From CBDCMJ01 sp965218875 (GTDB lineage: Bacteria; Chloroflexota; Dehalococcoidia; Lucifugimonadales; UBA3495): a stretch of 64,000 nt of DNA. The translations under genes and the position numbers were made by a program. How positions within the stretch are numbered: the first letter of the stretch is position 1; every line of letters begins with the position of its first letter. Under the pieces are notes generated by a model that did not search any database, was not told where the DNA came from, and was given only the letters and a program-made list of their open reading frames with translations. The stretch lies in the NCBI GenBank assembly GCA_965218875.1, contig OZ244707.1:1674001-1738000 (forward strand), read 5' to 3'. Below, piece by piece: positions 1 to 8,086 of the stretch.

Positions 1-138
1 GAGGTCTAGGTGGTAGTCGATTTCGTCCGACGTGTGCTGGGGGAACTCCGGGACCGCCAGAAATTTCTTCCCGCCGGTCTCGTCGCATTTCGCAACGTAC
101 TTTAGGATTGCCTTGACCAACCCTTCATTCAATTCCAT
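1..138 (-). CDS. DUF2513-like protein, 5' part only (runs off the window)
   Basis: An open reading frame starts with ATG at 138, behind a GGAGGG ribosome site six bases upstream, and runs off the left edge. The 46 visible residues contain a conserved-looking FLAVPEF stretch and end in a TSDEIDYHLDL segment. That resembles the DUF2513 family, small proteins of unknown function often found in phage and mobile DNA, where a similar E-x-x-Y-H-L motif occurs. It lies only 12 bases downstream of the transposase stop and on the same strand, so it may be co-transcribed with it or be a passenger. The family call rests on motif recall, and only the N-terminus is visible. Confidence 0.5.
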   Translation of the reverse strand, partial: MELNEGLVKAILKYVAKCDETGGKKFLAVPEFPQHTSDEIDYHLDL

Positions 139-150
139 ACTGCCCTCCGG

Positions 151-1362
151 CTACTCGACCTTCCGGACCATCCAGCGCATCAGGTCTTCGTTCCCCTCCA
201 GTATACTGACCAGGACCGTTGCTTGAAAGGCCAGAACTGACATTGCGGCGTGGAGCCCGATCTGCCGGAGGCCCCGGACACAGTGCCGCTCCAGCCTCCG
301 GGACTCCTTCATGGACTTGAACACCCGCTCGATGGCCTGGCGCTTCTCGTACAGGAACTTCCACTCCGGACCGTCCCGGCGAATGACCCCGAATAACCGG
401 ATGTCTCTGGTCGGGTCCTCCCAGACCTCGGCGTTGCACCGGTGCGGGCCACCTACGGTCGTACCGTCCAGGTCACACGCTTCCGGTCGGCACCGGTACA
501 GGTGGCCACGCTCCGGGTCGCTCCGGACGTACTCCATCGGGACCTGCCCCAGACACGTTGGGATACCCTTCTCCGTGTAGATGCCCTCGTAGAACTTGGC
601 GTTGCCGGGACGCTTGATATGGATGATGGGGAGAATCTCCTTGTCGTTCAGGAACTCGTGGTTGGGCCGGCCGTCGTAGCCCCGATCGGCTATCAGGGCT
701 GCAGGCCGGAACCAGGCGTACAGGGACTCAGCTCGAGCGACTACCTGGGGCAGTTCCGGGGAGTCGTTCCGCTTGGCCGTCGTAACGAACTGGGCCAGGG
801 GAACGCCGTGGTTGGCGTCGGCGACCATGTGGACCTTGTATCCGAAACTCCATTCCTTCCCGCCTTCCTTCGCCCTGGTACTGTTCTTGGCGGTCCAACT
901 GGCCTCGGGGTCGCTGATGCGCTTCCGGTTGGGGTTGGAGTGGGTGCGGACAACGGTCGAGTCAATAGCGACTTCCCGCCCCAGGTCCGGGATCAGGTCC
1001 TTCAACCGCTCGGTCAAGGCGGCAAAGCAGGCTTCGACCAGATCCGTATGGTGGGAGAGCCGCTGGATGAACCGGTTGAAGGTTGTGCGGTGCGGGAGGC
1101 CGCGGAACCCACAGAGCCGGCGGAAGTCACGGTCGTCTTCGAGTTGCCGGATCAAGGCGTTGGTGTGCGGGAGGTTCAGGACGAAAGAGGCCACGTAGGC
1201 CCGCCAGAGGGCCCGGAGGTCGTAACCCTGGCGTCCGGTCCAGCGGTACTGTTGGAGCCGGGCCAGGATGGCCGTGTCGTCGAGGCTGTACAGGACTGCC
1301 GCAAGGTCGCCAAAAGCGTCTTGCCGGAGCCGCGACGGCGGTGATAGAGTAGCAGATGCCAC
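151..1362 (-). CDS. IS1182/IS5-like DDE transposase
   Basis: This 403-residue protein catalyses DNA cleavage and strand transfer of an insertion sequence. The N-terminal half (WTGRQGYDLRALWRAY, then LPHRTTFNRF) matches the DUF772-type domain of IS5/IS1182 transposases. The DDE triad appears as AIDST (D134), LIADRGYDG (D226) and RQAIERVF (E345). A Cys/His-rich insert (CLGQ ... YRCRPEAC ... HRC) precedes the last acidic residue. I chose the GTG at 1362 because GGAGG lies six bases before it; the frame stays open upstream to 1464 without a better site. The gene looks intact. I could not identify the terminal inverted repeats of the element, so its boundaries remain open. Confidence 0.85.
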   Translation of the reverse strand: MASATLSPPSRLRQDAFGDLAAVLYSLDDTAILARLQQYRWTGRQGYDLRALWRAYVASFVLNLPHTNALIRQLEDDRDFRRLCGFRGLPHRTTFNRFIQRLSHHTDLVEACFAALTERLKDLIPDLGREVAIDSTVVRTHSNPNRKRISDPEASWTAKNSTRAKEGGKEWSFGYKVHMVADANHGVPLAQFVTTAKRNDSPELPQVVARAESLYAWFRPAALIADRGYDGRPNHEFLNDKEILPIIHIKRPGNAKFYEGIYTEKGIPTCLGQVPMEYVRSDPERGHLYRCRPEACDLDGTTVGGPHRCNAEVWEDPTRDIRLFGVIRRDGPEWKFLYEKRQAIERVFKSMKESRRLERHCVRGLRQIGLHAAMSVLAFQATVLVSILEGNEDLMRWMVRKVE

Positions 1363-1421
1363 CAGGAACCTCCGATTCCTTGTGGTAAGCCGCTGGGAAT
1401 CACACAATTCCTTGCGGCACG

Positions 1422-1459
1422 GAGAGGCCGGATGATGCTCAACACACCACCGGCCTCTC
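1422..1459. repeat. Perfect 10-bp inverted repeat upstream of the transposase
   Basis: GAGAGGCCGG at 1422-1431 is mirrored by its exact complement at 1450-1459 across an 18-base loop. It lies in the leader of the transposase gene. It could be a translation-limiting hairpin, as seen in several IS families, or an internal end structure of the element. Nothing else in the 1363-1615 gap stands out. Confidence 0.55.
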
Positions 1460-1615
1460 GGCAATTTGTAGCTGGATTATATCTGAGCTAGATACGGATT
1501 AGCTATGGCGCGGCGTCAGTTTTGCACTTCCCTCCCAGGGGAGGGGCCGGTGGTCATTTGTGCCGCGGGTGGGATAGGATTATGATATTTGGCGGAGTTG
1601 TGGACGGAGTTGGCG

Positions 1616-2566
1616 ATGGCGCAGAACAAGACGGCACTGGTAACCGGCGGCGCCGGGTTCATCGGTTCTCACCTGGTGGACCGCCTACTGGAGTTGGGCT
1701 ACCGGGTGGTCGTGATCGACAATCTGAAGGCCGGCAAGCGGAAGAATCTCAACCCCGGTGCGTCTTTCCACCACTGCGACATCACCCAGCCGGCGGCGGA
1801 GGCGGTGTTCCACAGAGAGCAGCCGGACCTGGTCTTCCACCTGGCCGCGCAGACTGATGTCGGCTACTCCACCAGGGACCCGGTGAAAGACACGGAAGTG
1901 AACGTGGTGGGCACGCTGCGGATGCTGGAGGCGTCCAGACGCCACGGCGTAGACAAGTTCATCTTTTCCAGCACCGGGGGCGCCCTGTACGGCGATCCTT
2001 CGGTGGACCCCTGCCCCGACGACCATCCCATCGTGCCCCTGTCGCCCTACGGGATGTCCAAGTACGTGGGCGAGCTGGACATGGAGTTTTACCGGCGGCT
2101 GTACCGCGTTAACTACACCTCGCTGCGGTACGGCAACGTGTACGGTCCCCGCCAAGACCCTCACGGCGAGGCCGGTGTGGTGGCCATATTCTCCCTGGCT
2201 ATGCTCGAAGGGCGGCAGCCTGAGATTTTTGGGGACGGTCACCAGGCTCGGGACTTCGTTTGCGTTACCGACGTGGTGGAGGCCAATATCCAGGCCATCG
2301 ACCGGGCCGACAACATGGCGGTGAACATCGGCACCGGCCAGAAAACCACCATCAACGGGGTCTTCGAGTTGCTCAAAAACATAATCGGCTACAAGTGGGG
2401 TCCGTTGCACGGCGCTCCCCGGTTGGGCGACGTGTACCAGATTAGTCTCGATAGCTCCAGGGCCAAACAGGAACTGGGCTGGTCGCCCCAGGTATCCCTG
2501 GAAGACGGCTTGCGGCGGACGGTCGACTACTTCCGGGAGATGGTGCAGGCCCCACGTCAAGCGTAG
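1616..2566 (+). CDS. NAD-dependent epimerase/dehydratase, UDP-glucose 4-epimerase-like
   Basis: Extended short-chain dehydrogenase of 316 residues that probably interconverts or dehydrates a nucleotide sugar in the cytoplasm. The NAD-binding GGAGFIG motif is at residues 11-17. The catalytic Ser118/119 (FSST) is followed by the Y145-x-x-x-K149 pair (YGMSK). RYGNVYGPRQDP and the late ARDFVCVTDVV segment are typical of GalE/RmlB-like enzymes. ATG 1616 has GGAG six bases upstream and is preferred to an upstream in-frame TTG at 1589. It stands alone, 67 bases before trxB on the same strand. Substrate cannot be fixed from sequence; galE is the nearest guess. Confidence 0.88.
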   Translation: MAQNKTALVTGGAGFIGSHLVDRLLELGYRVVVIDNLKAGKRKNLNPGASFHHCDITQPAAEAVFHREQPDLVFHLAAQTDVGYSTRDPVKDTEVNVVGTLRMLEASRRHGVDKFIFSSTGGALYGDPSVDPCPDDHPIVPLSPYGMSKYVGELDMEFYRRLYRVNYTSLRYGNVYGPRQDPHGEAGVVAIFSLAMLEGRQPEIFGDGHQARDFVCVTDVVEANIQAIDRADNMAVNIGTGQKTTINGVFELLKNIIGYKWGPLHGAPRLGDVYQISLDSSRAKQELGWSPQVSLEDGLRRTVDYFREMVQAPRQA

Positions 2567-2633
2567 TTTCGATTCACATCCGGAGTCATCCGGGAGATTC
2601 CCGGAAACCTAAGGCGGGAGGAAATTGCCAACA

Positions 2634-3554
2634 ATGGACGCTGAGTACGACGTTGTCATCCTGGGGGCAGGCGCAGCCGGGCTGTCGGCGGCCCTCTACA
2701 CTGCCAGGGCCATGCTGAAGACCGTGGTGCTGGAATCCCTGGGGCCGGGAGGGCAGCTGCTGATAACCGACGAAATCGAAAACTACCCCGGGTTCCCCGA
2801 AGGGGTCAAGGGCCCGGTCCTGGCCCAGGACATGGAGAAGCAGGCCACCCGGTTCGGTGCCGAGATTGCCTATGCCCAGGTTGAAAGCGTGGATGGCCTG
2901 GACCAGCCGGTGAAGGTGGTCCACACCGACGACCGCGACTACACCACCCGGTCCATTATTCTTGCCTCCGGCGGCGAACACAACAAGTTGGGCGTCGAGG
3001 GCGAGGACCAGTTGGCCGGGCGGGGAGTGTCCTACTGCGCCGTGTGCGACGGCAATTTCTTCCGGGGAGAAGACGTGGTCGTCGTCGGGGGCGGCGACGC
3101 GGCCCTAGACGAGGGCTACTACCTCAGCGGCATCGTCAACTCGGTGACCGTCGTCCACCGGAGGGACGAGTTGCGGGCCACCAAGGTGCTGCAAGAGCGG
3201 GCGCTCAACAGCGACAAGTTCAAGTTCCTGTGGAGCCACGTCGTCGAGGAGTTCGTGGGCGACGAGATGCTGACCGCGGCGAGGGTGAAAAACCTCAAGA
3301 CCGAGGAGACCTACGACTACCCGGCGTCGGCGGCGTTCATCTACGTGGGATTTCACCCCAACACCGACTACCTCAACGGTCAACTGGACGCTGACCCCCT
3401 GGGACACCTGTACACCGACATCCACATGCGGACCAAGATTCCCGGGGTTTACGCTTGCGGAGACGCGCGGGCGGACTCCACCAGGCAGCTTGGCGCCGCC
3501 GTCGGGGACGGTATTACCGCCGCCCTGGCCGCCTATCACGACCTGAGCAGCTAA
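2634..3554 (+). CDS. trxB: Thioredoxin reductase (NADPH)
   Basis: Flavoprotein of 306 residues that passes electrons from NADPH through FAD to thioredoxin. It shows the N-terminal FAD site (GAGAAGLSAA, 11-20), the redox CAVC at 135-138, and the NADPH domain with GGGDAALDE (152-160) and HRRDELRA. The C-terminal FAD motif GVYACGDAR closes the protein. Length and order match low-molecular-weight TrxB. The start is ambiguous: ATG 2634 lies 12 bases after GGAGG, TTG 2625 only 3 bases after it; I prefer the ATG. Such an enzyme could also help keep selenoproteins like those at 46 and 51 kb reduced, but that link is speculation. Confidence 0.95.
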   Translation: MDAEYDVVILGAGAAGLSAALYTARAMLKTVVLESLGPGGQLLITDEIENYPGFPEGVKGPVLAQDMEKQATRFGAEIAYAQVESVDGLDQPVKVVHTDDRDYTTRSIILASGGEHNKLGVEGEDQLAGRGVSYCAVCDGNFFRGEDVVVVGGGDAALDEGYYLSGIVNSVTVVHRRDELRATKVLQERALNSDKFKFLWSHVVEEFVGDEMLTAARVKNLKTEETYDYPASAAFIYVGFHPNTDYLNGQLDADPLGHLYTDIHMRTKIPGVYACGDARADSTRQLGAAVGDGITAALAAYHDLSS

Positions 3555-3669
3555 TAAAACCTCCCCGCTTGGCGCCCGGGCGCTCGGCTGACGCATGCGA
3601 GTCCCCGGGGCCGCCAGCCGGGGTATTGCGGATCAGACGGGCCGACCAAGATCGCAATGGCCCGGCTGT

Positions 3670-4698
3670 CTATAGCTTAAACAAACCCAGGGCGGCGGCT
3701 TCTCGCAGGGCCGGTTCCACCTGCACCACCGGCGGACCGTTCTCCTGCACCGCCACTTCCAGTTGTTGCTCCGGAGAGACCGAGAAAGCCCGCTCGCCGT
3801 CTAAAGCTACGGTGTAGTGACGCCGCTCCACGGCCATGCGCTCTCCGGTCGCCATCCTTCCCCACGAGCTGATGGCCACCCTGGGGACTATCCCGGGGGC
3901 GATGGGGGCCAACACCGTCTCAGCTGGTCCGGCGGCGGAGGCTGTGACACCGCCGTCCGGGTCGTGACCGTCCGGCCCTGCCAAGAGGTAGTACAGCCCC
4001 CCGTCGTCGCCGGAGGAGACCGGCTGCAGCCGGGCCCCGATGGACGATAGGCCGATGGACGCGGGCTCGGCGCGGGTAAGAAAGACCTGGTAGACGGTGT
4101 TCATGTCCCAGATGGCCCTGGTGGCCACGAAGCGCTCCCTGGATAGGGCCACGTCGATCAGGGCCACGTCCCGGTAGTCGCCGTCCACGTACACCTCGAG
4201 GGTCTTGCTGACCATCGATACCCGCTCGAGTTCCAGTTTGCCCTGGGCCAGCAGGCCTGAGGCCAGGCCGGCCAGGGTGCCCTCGACCATCGTCGGAAAC
4301 ACGTTGTTGGTGCCCGTGGAGATAGCCACCATGGGCAACGTGGCGCAGCCCTTTACCACCGCCCGGTTGGTGCCGTCGCCGCCCAGGGTAACCAGGCAGC
4401 CGACGCCCTGCTCCCGCATTAGCGCGGCGGCCCGCACCGTATCGCCCTCCACGTACAGGGCCGGCATCTCCAGCAGGCGCAGCTCCAGGGAAAGCCGGGG
4501 GTCCTCCCGGGCCCGCTGCACCAGGTGCGAGCTGTCCGGCATGGCGAACACTTGCCTGATCCCAACCGCCTCCAGACCCAGCAACACGCGGCGGACGATG
4601 TTCACTTTCTCCCAGTCGGGGACCACCCGGGCCTGGGCCACCAGCCTCCTGATGTCCTTGCTGGCAGCCGGATTGGCGATTATTCCCACCGAAGCCAA
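3670..4698 (-). CDS. ATP-NAD/AcoX-type kinase family protein
   Basis: Protein of 342 residues related to NAD kinase and the AcoX family. The N-terminus has IIANPAASKD, and the diagnostic nucleotide-binding LGGDGTNRAV motif follows near residue 107. A glycine-rich STGTNNVFP segment comes after it, as in NAD kinases. The C-terminal half is longer than in standard PpnK, which fits the AcoX branch. TTG 4698 is chosen because GGAGG lies six bases upstream and the protein then begins just before the conserved strand. It is divergent from the amidase at 4781. Whether it phosphorylates NAD or another polyol is unknown. Confidence 0.8.
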   Translation of the reverse strand: MASVGIIANPAASKDIRRLVAQARVVPDWEKVNIVRRVLLGLEAVGIRQVFAMPDSSHLVQRAREDPRLSLELRLLEMPALYVEGDTVRAAALMREQGVGCLVTLGGDGTNRAVVKGCATLPMVAISTGTNNVFPTMVEGTLAGLASGLLAQGKLELERVSMVSKTLEVYVDGDYRDVALIDVALSRERFVATRAIWDMNTVYQVFLTRAEPASIGLSSIGARLQPVSSGDDGGLYYLLAGPDGHDPDGGVTASAAGPAETVLAPIAPGIVPRVAISSWGRMATGERMAVERRHYTVALDGERAFSVSPEQQLEVAVQENGPPVVQVEPALREAAALGLFKL

Positions 4699-4780
4699 AG
4701 GACTCCTCCCCACTGCTATAATGACCGGGATTGTAGCCACGGTGAATGGTAAGGTCAATTAGCAGCTGGAGAGGAAGGCC

Positions 4781-6196
4781 ATGGACTCCGATTTGTGCTT
4801 CGCCCCGGCTACGGAGATCAGCAGACTCATCCGGGAAAAGGAAATATCGGTCCCGGAGCTGGTGGAGCTGTTCTACCGCCGCATAGACCAACTGAACCCC
4901 AGGCTCAACGCCTACCTGGCCCTGTGCCCGGACCAGGCCATGGCCGAGGCCCGACTGGCCCAAGAGGCGGTGGCGCAGGGGCGTCCCCTGGGGCCGCTCC
5001 ACGGCGTCCCGGTCTCCATCAAAGACCTGGAAGTGACCAAGGGCATACCCTCGACCATGGGGTCGTTGCTCTTCAGGGACCGGGTGCCGGACGCCGACTC
5101 GGTGGTGGTCGAGCGGGTCCGGCAGGCGGGGGCGATCATTCTGGGCAAGACCAACACTCCCGAGTTCGGTCAATCGGGCACCACGGACAACAAGCTGGGT
5201 GGCCCCTGCCGCAACCCCTGGAACCCCGAACGCACCTCCGGGGGCTCCAGCGGCGGCGCCGGCGCGGCGCTGGCGGCGGGGCTGTGCACCCTGGCCACGG
5301 GAAGCGACGGCGGCGGCTCCATCCGCATACCGGCCAGCTTCAACGGGGTCTTTGGAATCAAGCCCACCCAGGGCCGGGTCCCCCGCTACGGAGGCTACGG
5401 CGGTCCGGGCGTGAATATATTTTCCCAGCCGGGCCCCATGTCCCACACCGTGGCCGACACCGCCTTGCTGCTGCAGGTGCTGGCCGGGCCGGACCCCCGG
5501 GACCCCGCCTGCATTCGCCAAGCGCCCCCGGACTTCTCCGCGGGCCTGCGCGGCGGCGTACGGGGATGGCGCATCGCCTGGAGCCCGGACCTGGGATACG
5601 CCGCCGTGGACCCGGAGGTGTCCCGGGTGACGGCTGAGGCGGCGAGGCTGTTCGAGGAGTTGGGGGCAACGGTGGAGGAACCGCAACTGGCGCTGGAAGA
5701 CCCGTTCCCCGCTTTCTTCGACGTGTTTGCCACCGGCGCCTACGCTTCTTACGGCCATCTCCTGGAGCGGCACCGGGACGACTTCACCGACTACGGGCTT
5801 CGCTCTTTGGAACACGGGACGGAGGTGACCGGGGCCGATTTGTCCCGGGCCCTCCTGCGGGTGGACCAGCTGCGGCGGCAGATGGAGGACTTCTTCGACG
5901 ACTATGACCTGCTGCTGACGCCAACCATGGCAGTGACGGCGTTTTCCGTCGACGAAAAACCGTCGGTCATCGGCGGCAGGTCCGTAGAACCCGGGTGGGG
6001 CTATCTGCCCTTCACCTACCCCATCAACATGACCGGGCAGACCGCTTCCAGTGTGCCGTGCGGCTTCTCGGAGGACGGTATGCCCATCGGTCTGCACCTA
6101 GTGGGCCCGGCCGGCTCCGAAGCCAAGGTGCTCCAGGCGTCCGCGGCGTTGGAGGAACTCCGACCCTGGGCCGACAAGCGCCCGCCTGTGTCGTAA
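4781..6196 (+). CDS. Amidase (amidase signature family)
   Basis: Hydrolase of 471 residues that cleaves a carboxylic amide. The Ser-cisSer-Lys triad is visible: K81 in GVPVSIKD, cis-Ser156 in RTSGGSSGG, and nucleophile Ser180 in GSDGGGSIRIPA, with the usual 24-residue spacing between the serines. The rest of the signature domain and the C-terminal GMPIGLHLVGP motif are complete. GatB and GatC are not next to it, and the gene stands alone, so it is more likely a catabolic amidase than glutamyl-tRNA amidotransferase subunit A. ATG 4781 follows a GAGAGGAAGG ribosome site. Confidence 0.92.
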   Translation: MDSDLCFAPATEISRLIREKEISVPELVELFYRRIDQLNPRLNAYLALCPDQAMAEARLAQEAVAQGRPLGPLHGVPVSIKDLEVTKGIPSTMGSLLFRDRVPDADSVVVERVRQAGAIILGKTNTPEFGQSGTTDNKLGGPCRNPWNPERTSGGSSGGAGAALAAGLCTLATGSDGGGSIRIPASFNGVFGIKPTQGRVPRYGGYGGPGVNIFSQPGPMSHTVADTALLLQVLAGPDPRDPACIRQAPPDFSAGLRGGVRGWRIAWSPDLGYAAVDPEVSRVTAEAARLFEELGATVEEPQLALEDPFPAFFDVFATGAYASYGHLLERHRDDFTDYGLRSLEHGTEVTGADLSRALLRVDQLRRQMEDFFDDYDLLLTPTMAVTAFSVDEKPSVIGGRSVEPGWGYLPFTYPINMTGQTASSVPCGFSEDGMPIGLHLVGPAGSEAKVLQASAALEELRPWADKRPPVS

Positions 6197-6285
6197 CCCG
6201 GCCCGCGTCAGTAGCATACCCCTCCTGGGCGGGGGCCGTGGGCGGCGCCAATCCAAGGTCTTGCGAAAATTGACTGTAGGATGGG

Positions 6286-6314
6286 TTGCAAAGTGTACGG
6301 TGATACCGTACACT
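6286..6314 (+). promoter_or_regulatory. higBA promoter with embedded palindromic operator
   Basis: TTGCAA (6286-6291) and TACACT (6309-6314) are 17 bases apart and form a plausible sigma-70 promoter. Between and over them lies a perfect palindrome, GTGTACGGT-GAT-ACCGTACAC (6293-6313), with 9-base arms. This is a good candidate site for autorepression by the antitoxin HigA. Transcription would start close to the higB ATG at 6322, so higB may be nearly leaderless. Confidence 0.7.
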
Positions 6315-6321
6315 GAAGGAA

Positions 6322-6612
6322 ATGATCGTTCGCTCCGTTGGCCATAGGGGCTTGCGCCAGTTGCTCGAAAGCGATGGCCCGCGATTCTTGCCCCAGCGTT
6401 TGATTAGCCGCGTACGCAACGTCTTAACGACTTTGATTCTGGCCGAGGATATAGACGCCTTCGTCGACAATGCGCCCCTCGGTTGGCGTGTCCACCGGCT
6501 CAGCGGCGGCCGCCAGGGGGCGTGGACCATTTCGGTGTCCGGCAATTGGCGGATTACGTTCGACGAGGAAGATGGCTACGTCGACCGATTGAATCTGGAG
6601 GACTACCACTGA
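6322..6612 (+). CDS. higB: HigB-type toxin of the RelE/ParE superfamily
   Basis: Predicted mRNA interferase of 96 residues. The fold-typical ending NWRITFDEEDGYVDRLNLEDYH matches HigB toxins, with the basic FLPQRLISRVRN helix in the N-terminal half. The order toxin then antitoxin is characteristic of higBA, the reverse of most other systems. The stop TGA shares its A with the ATG of higA, so translation is coupled. AAGGA lies only two bases before the start, consistent with a short leader. Toxicity is inferred from family membership. Confidence 0.88.
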   Translation: MIVRSVGHRGLRQLLESDGPRFLPQRLISRVRNVLTTLILAEDIDAFVDNAPLGWRVHRLSGGRQGAWTISVSGNWRITFDEEDGYVDRLNLEDYH

Positions 6613-6998
6613 TGGCTACCAACAGCATAATAGTAAACATGACTCCCTCTCATCCCGGGGATTTCATACGCACGGAGGTGGTCGAGGAGTTGGGCATAAG
6701 CGTCACCAGGGCGGCTGAGGTCCTAGGGGTCCGGCGGGCAACGCTGTCGGCCCTCTTGAACCGCAAGTCTCGTCTATCTCCTGATATGGCCCTGCGCGTC
6801 GAGAGGTCCTTTGGGCTTAGCATGGACATGCTGCTGCGCATGCAGGCCTGGCACGACGCGGAGGGAATGCGCGCCCGCAGAGAGGACGCCAAGGTGGGGC
6901 CCAGCAAGCCGGAGACAATACCTGGGCCCCCGGGCTTGCCTTCGCTGCAAATTGCCGAGGGTAACGCGGACTATCCGGCGCCTAACAGGCCGTCATAG
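6612..6998 (+). CDS. higA: HigA-type antitoxin, XRE-family repressor
   Basis: Antitoxin of 128 residues with a helix-turn-helix domain (SVTRAAEVLGVRRATLSALL, then NRKSRLSPDMALRVE). The opening SHPGDFIRTEVVEELG is typical of the HigA/VapI group. It should neutralise HigB and repress the palindromic operator at 6293-6313. The last ~35 residues are Pro-rich and look disordered; they extend beyond the usual ~100-residue length. The start overlaps the higB stop by one base. The 174 bases that follow, to 7172, hold nothing I recognise. Confidence 0.9.
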   Translation: MATNSIIVNMTPSHPGDFIRTEVVEELGISVTRAAEVLGVRRATLSALLNRKSRLSPDMALRVERSFGLSMDMLLRMQAWHDAEGMRARREDAKVGPSKPETIPGPPGLPSLQIAEGNADYPAPNRPS

Positions 6999-7172
6999 GC
7001 GTGAGCAGATGTGGACGTTTCCCCGCGCCGGCAGCCCCGCAGGCGGGTTGCCTGTAGGTCGAATGGTGCCAGGCGGATGCTGCTGTAGCGATCTGAAAGG
7101 GCGAGCCCTCAGGGAATGGACCGCCGCGGCGGGACGGCCCCGCGCCGCGGCAGTGGTCCTGAGGGGATATCC

Positions 7173-7832
7173 CTAAAGCTGGAAGGTCTTCTTCCAGACT
7201 CCCGGCGAGCCGGGCGCATGGGTCATTAGCTGGCGCATGCGTTCGTTGCTGGGATGTATGTCCCGTTGCTTCAGCCACTCCTCGGTTTCCGACACGTTCA
7301 CGTCCTCGAACTCGTACACCACGGCGTACTTGGGGTCGCCCCGGTAGGCCCGCCAGCGCCGGGCCTGGATGCAGCCGGGCACCTTTTCGTAATTGGCCGT
7401 GTAGACGGTGCTGTACCAGTCGTTCCACTCGTCCTCGTGTTCCGGCGGGATGGACATGCGGCCGATCTGCAGGGCCGGGGCCATGTCCCTGGCGGCGATT
7501 GCCGCCGTCAGCTCCGCGGGACGGATCATCTCGTACACGGCGTTGAAAAAGTTGGTGCCGATGATGCTAGGGCTGACCCGGCTGCCCCACTCGGTGCGCG
7601 GCCGGCTCTTGAAGGCGTCGGTTTCCACCACGGCGGCGCTCTCCAGCTCATAGCAGGCCAGGTGCTTGGGACCGCTCTTCACCGCCTCGTACCTGGCGGC
7701 GTTGAGAATACCCGGTACCGACAGCAACTCGGCCATGTGCTCCTCGTTGTACCAACGGTTGAAGTCGTCTTCCTTGTCGGCGGGGATGTCCGCCCACACC
7801 ATCATGAGCGCGGTGCCCTTATTGTTGGCCAT
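7173..7832 (-). CDS. Tandem dimeric alpha/beta-barrel (EthD/DUF4286-like) protein
   Basis: Protein of 219 residues built from two similar halves. Each half has a MVWADIP or RMSIPPE strand, then an acidic Trp-Tyr helix (FNRWYNEEH; WNDWYSTVY), then a VPGI/VPGC turn before a basic strand. This pattern is typical of ferredoxin-like dimeric barrel proteins such as EthD/DUF4286. The duplication means one chain could form the usual dimer. Such proteins often sit near degradation genes; here the CoA-transferase cluster begins 254 bases upstream of it. AAGGAG lies six bases before ATG 7832. No enzymatic role can be assigned. Confidence 0.72.
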   Translation of the reverse strand: MANNKGTALMMVWADIPADKEDDFNRWYNEEHMAELLSVPGILNAARYEAVKSGPKHLACYELESAAVVETDAFKSRPRTEWGSRVSPSIIGTNFFNAVYEMIRPAELTAAIAARDMAPALQIGRMSIPPEHEDEWNDWYSTVYTANYEKVPGCIQARRWRAYRGDPKYAVVYEFEDVNVSETEEWLKQRDIHPSNERMRQLMTHAPGSPGVWKKTFQL

Positions 7833-8086
7833 CTCTTACTCCTTTCCTCTCTTCGCGTTGCGCGTGTTTTCGCCCACCCGGGTAGCCCCGGCGCGCTTCA
7901 CCGGCCAGGCTCCGGAACGTTCCCGCACTTTCCGATACCCCGGTTAGTCCGGGCGGCACGTCATTTTACATCACGAGGGGGGCGTCGTACGTTGCTATGT
8001 CTAGCCGAGCCCTCAATCTCAGGGCGGTCCCGGCGGAGTTCTGAAAGCTGGGGACGCCCATGCTCGGCGTCCTCCGGACCCGGGCG

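Noticed and set aside
3920..6097. A 725-codon minus-strand frame over the amidase and kinase genes
   Set aside because: Overlaps two convincing genes in another frame, with low-complexity Gly/Arg/Pro composition and no ribosome site.
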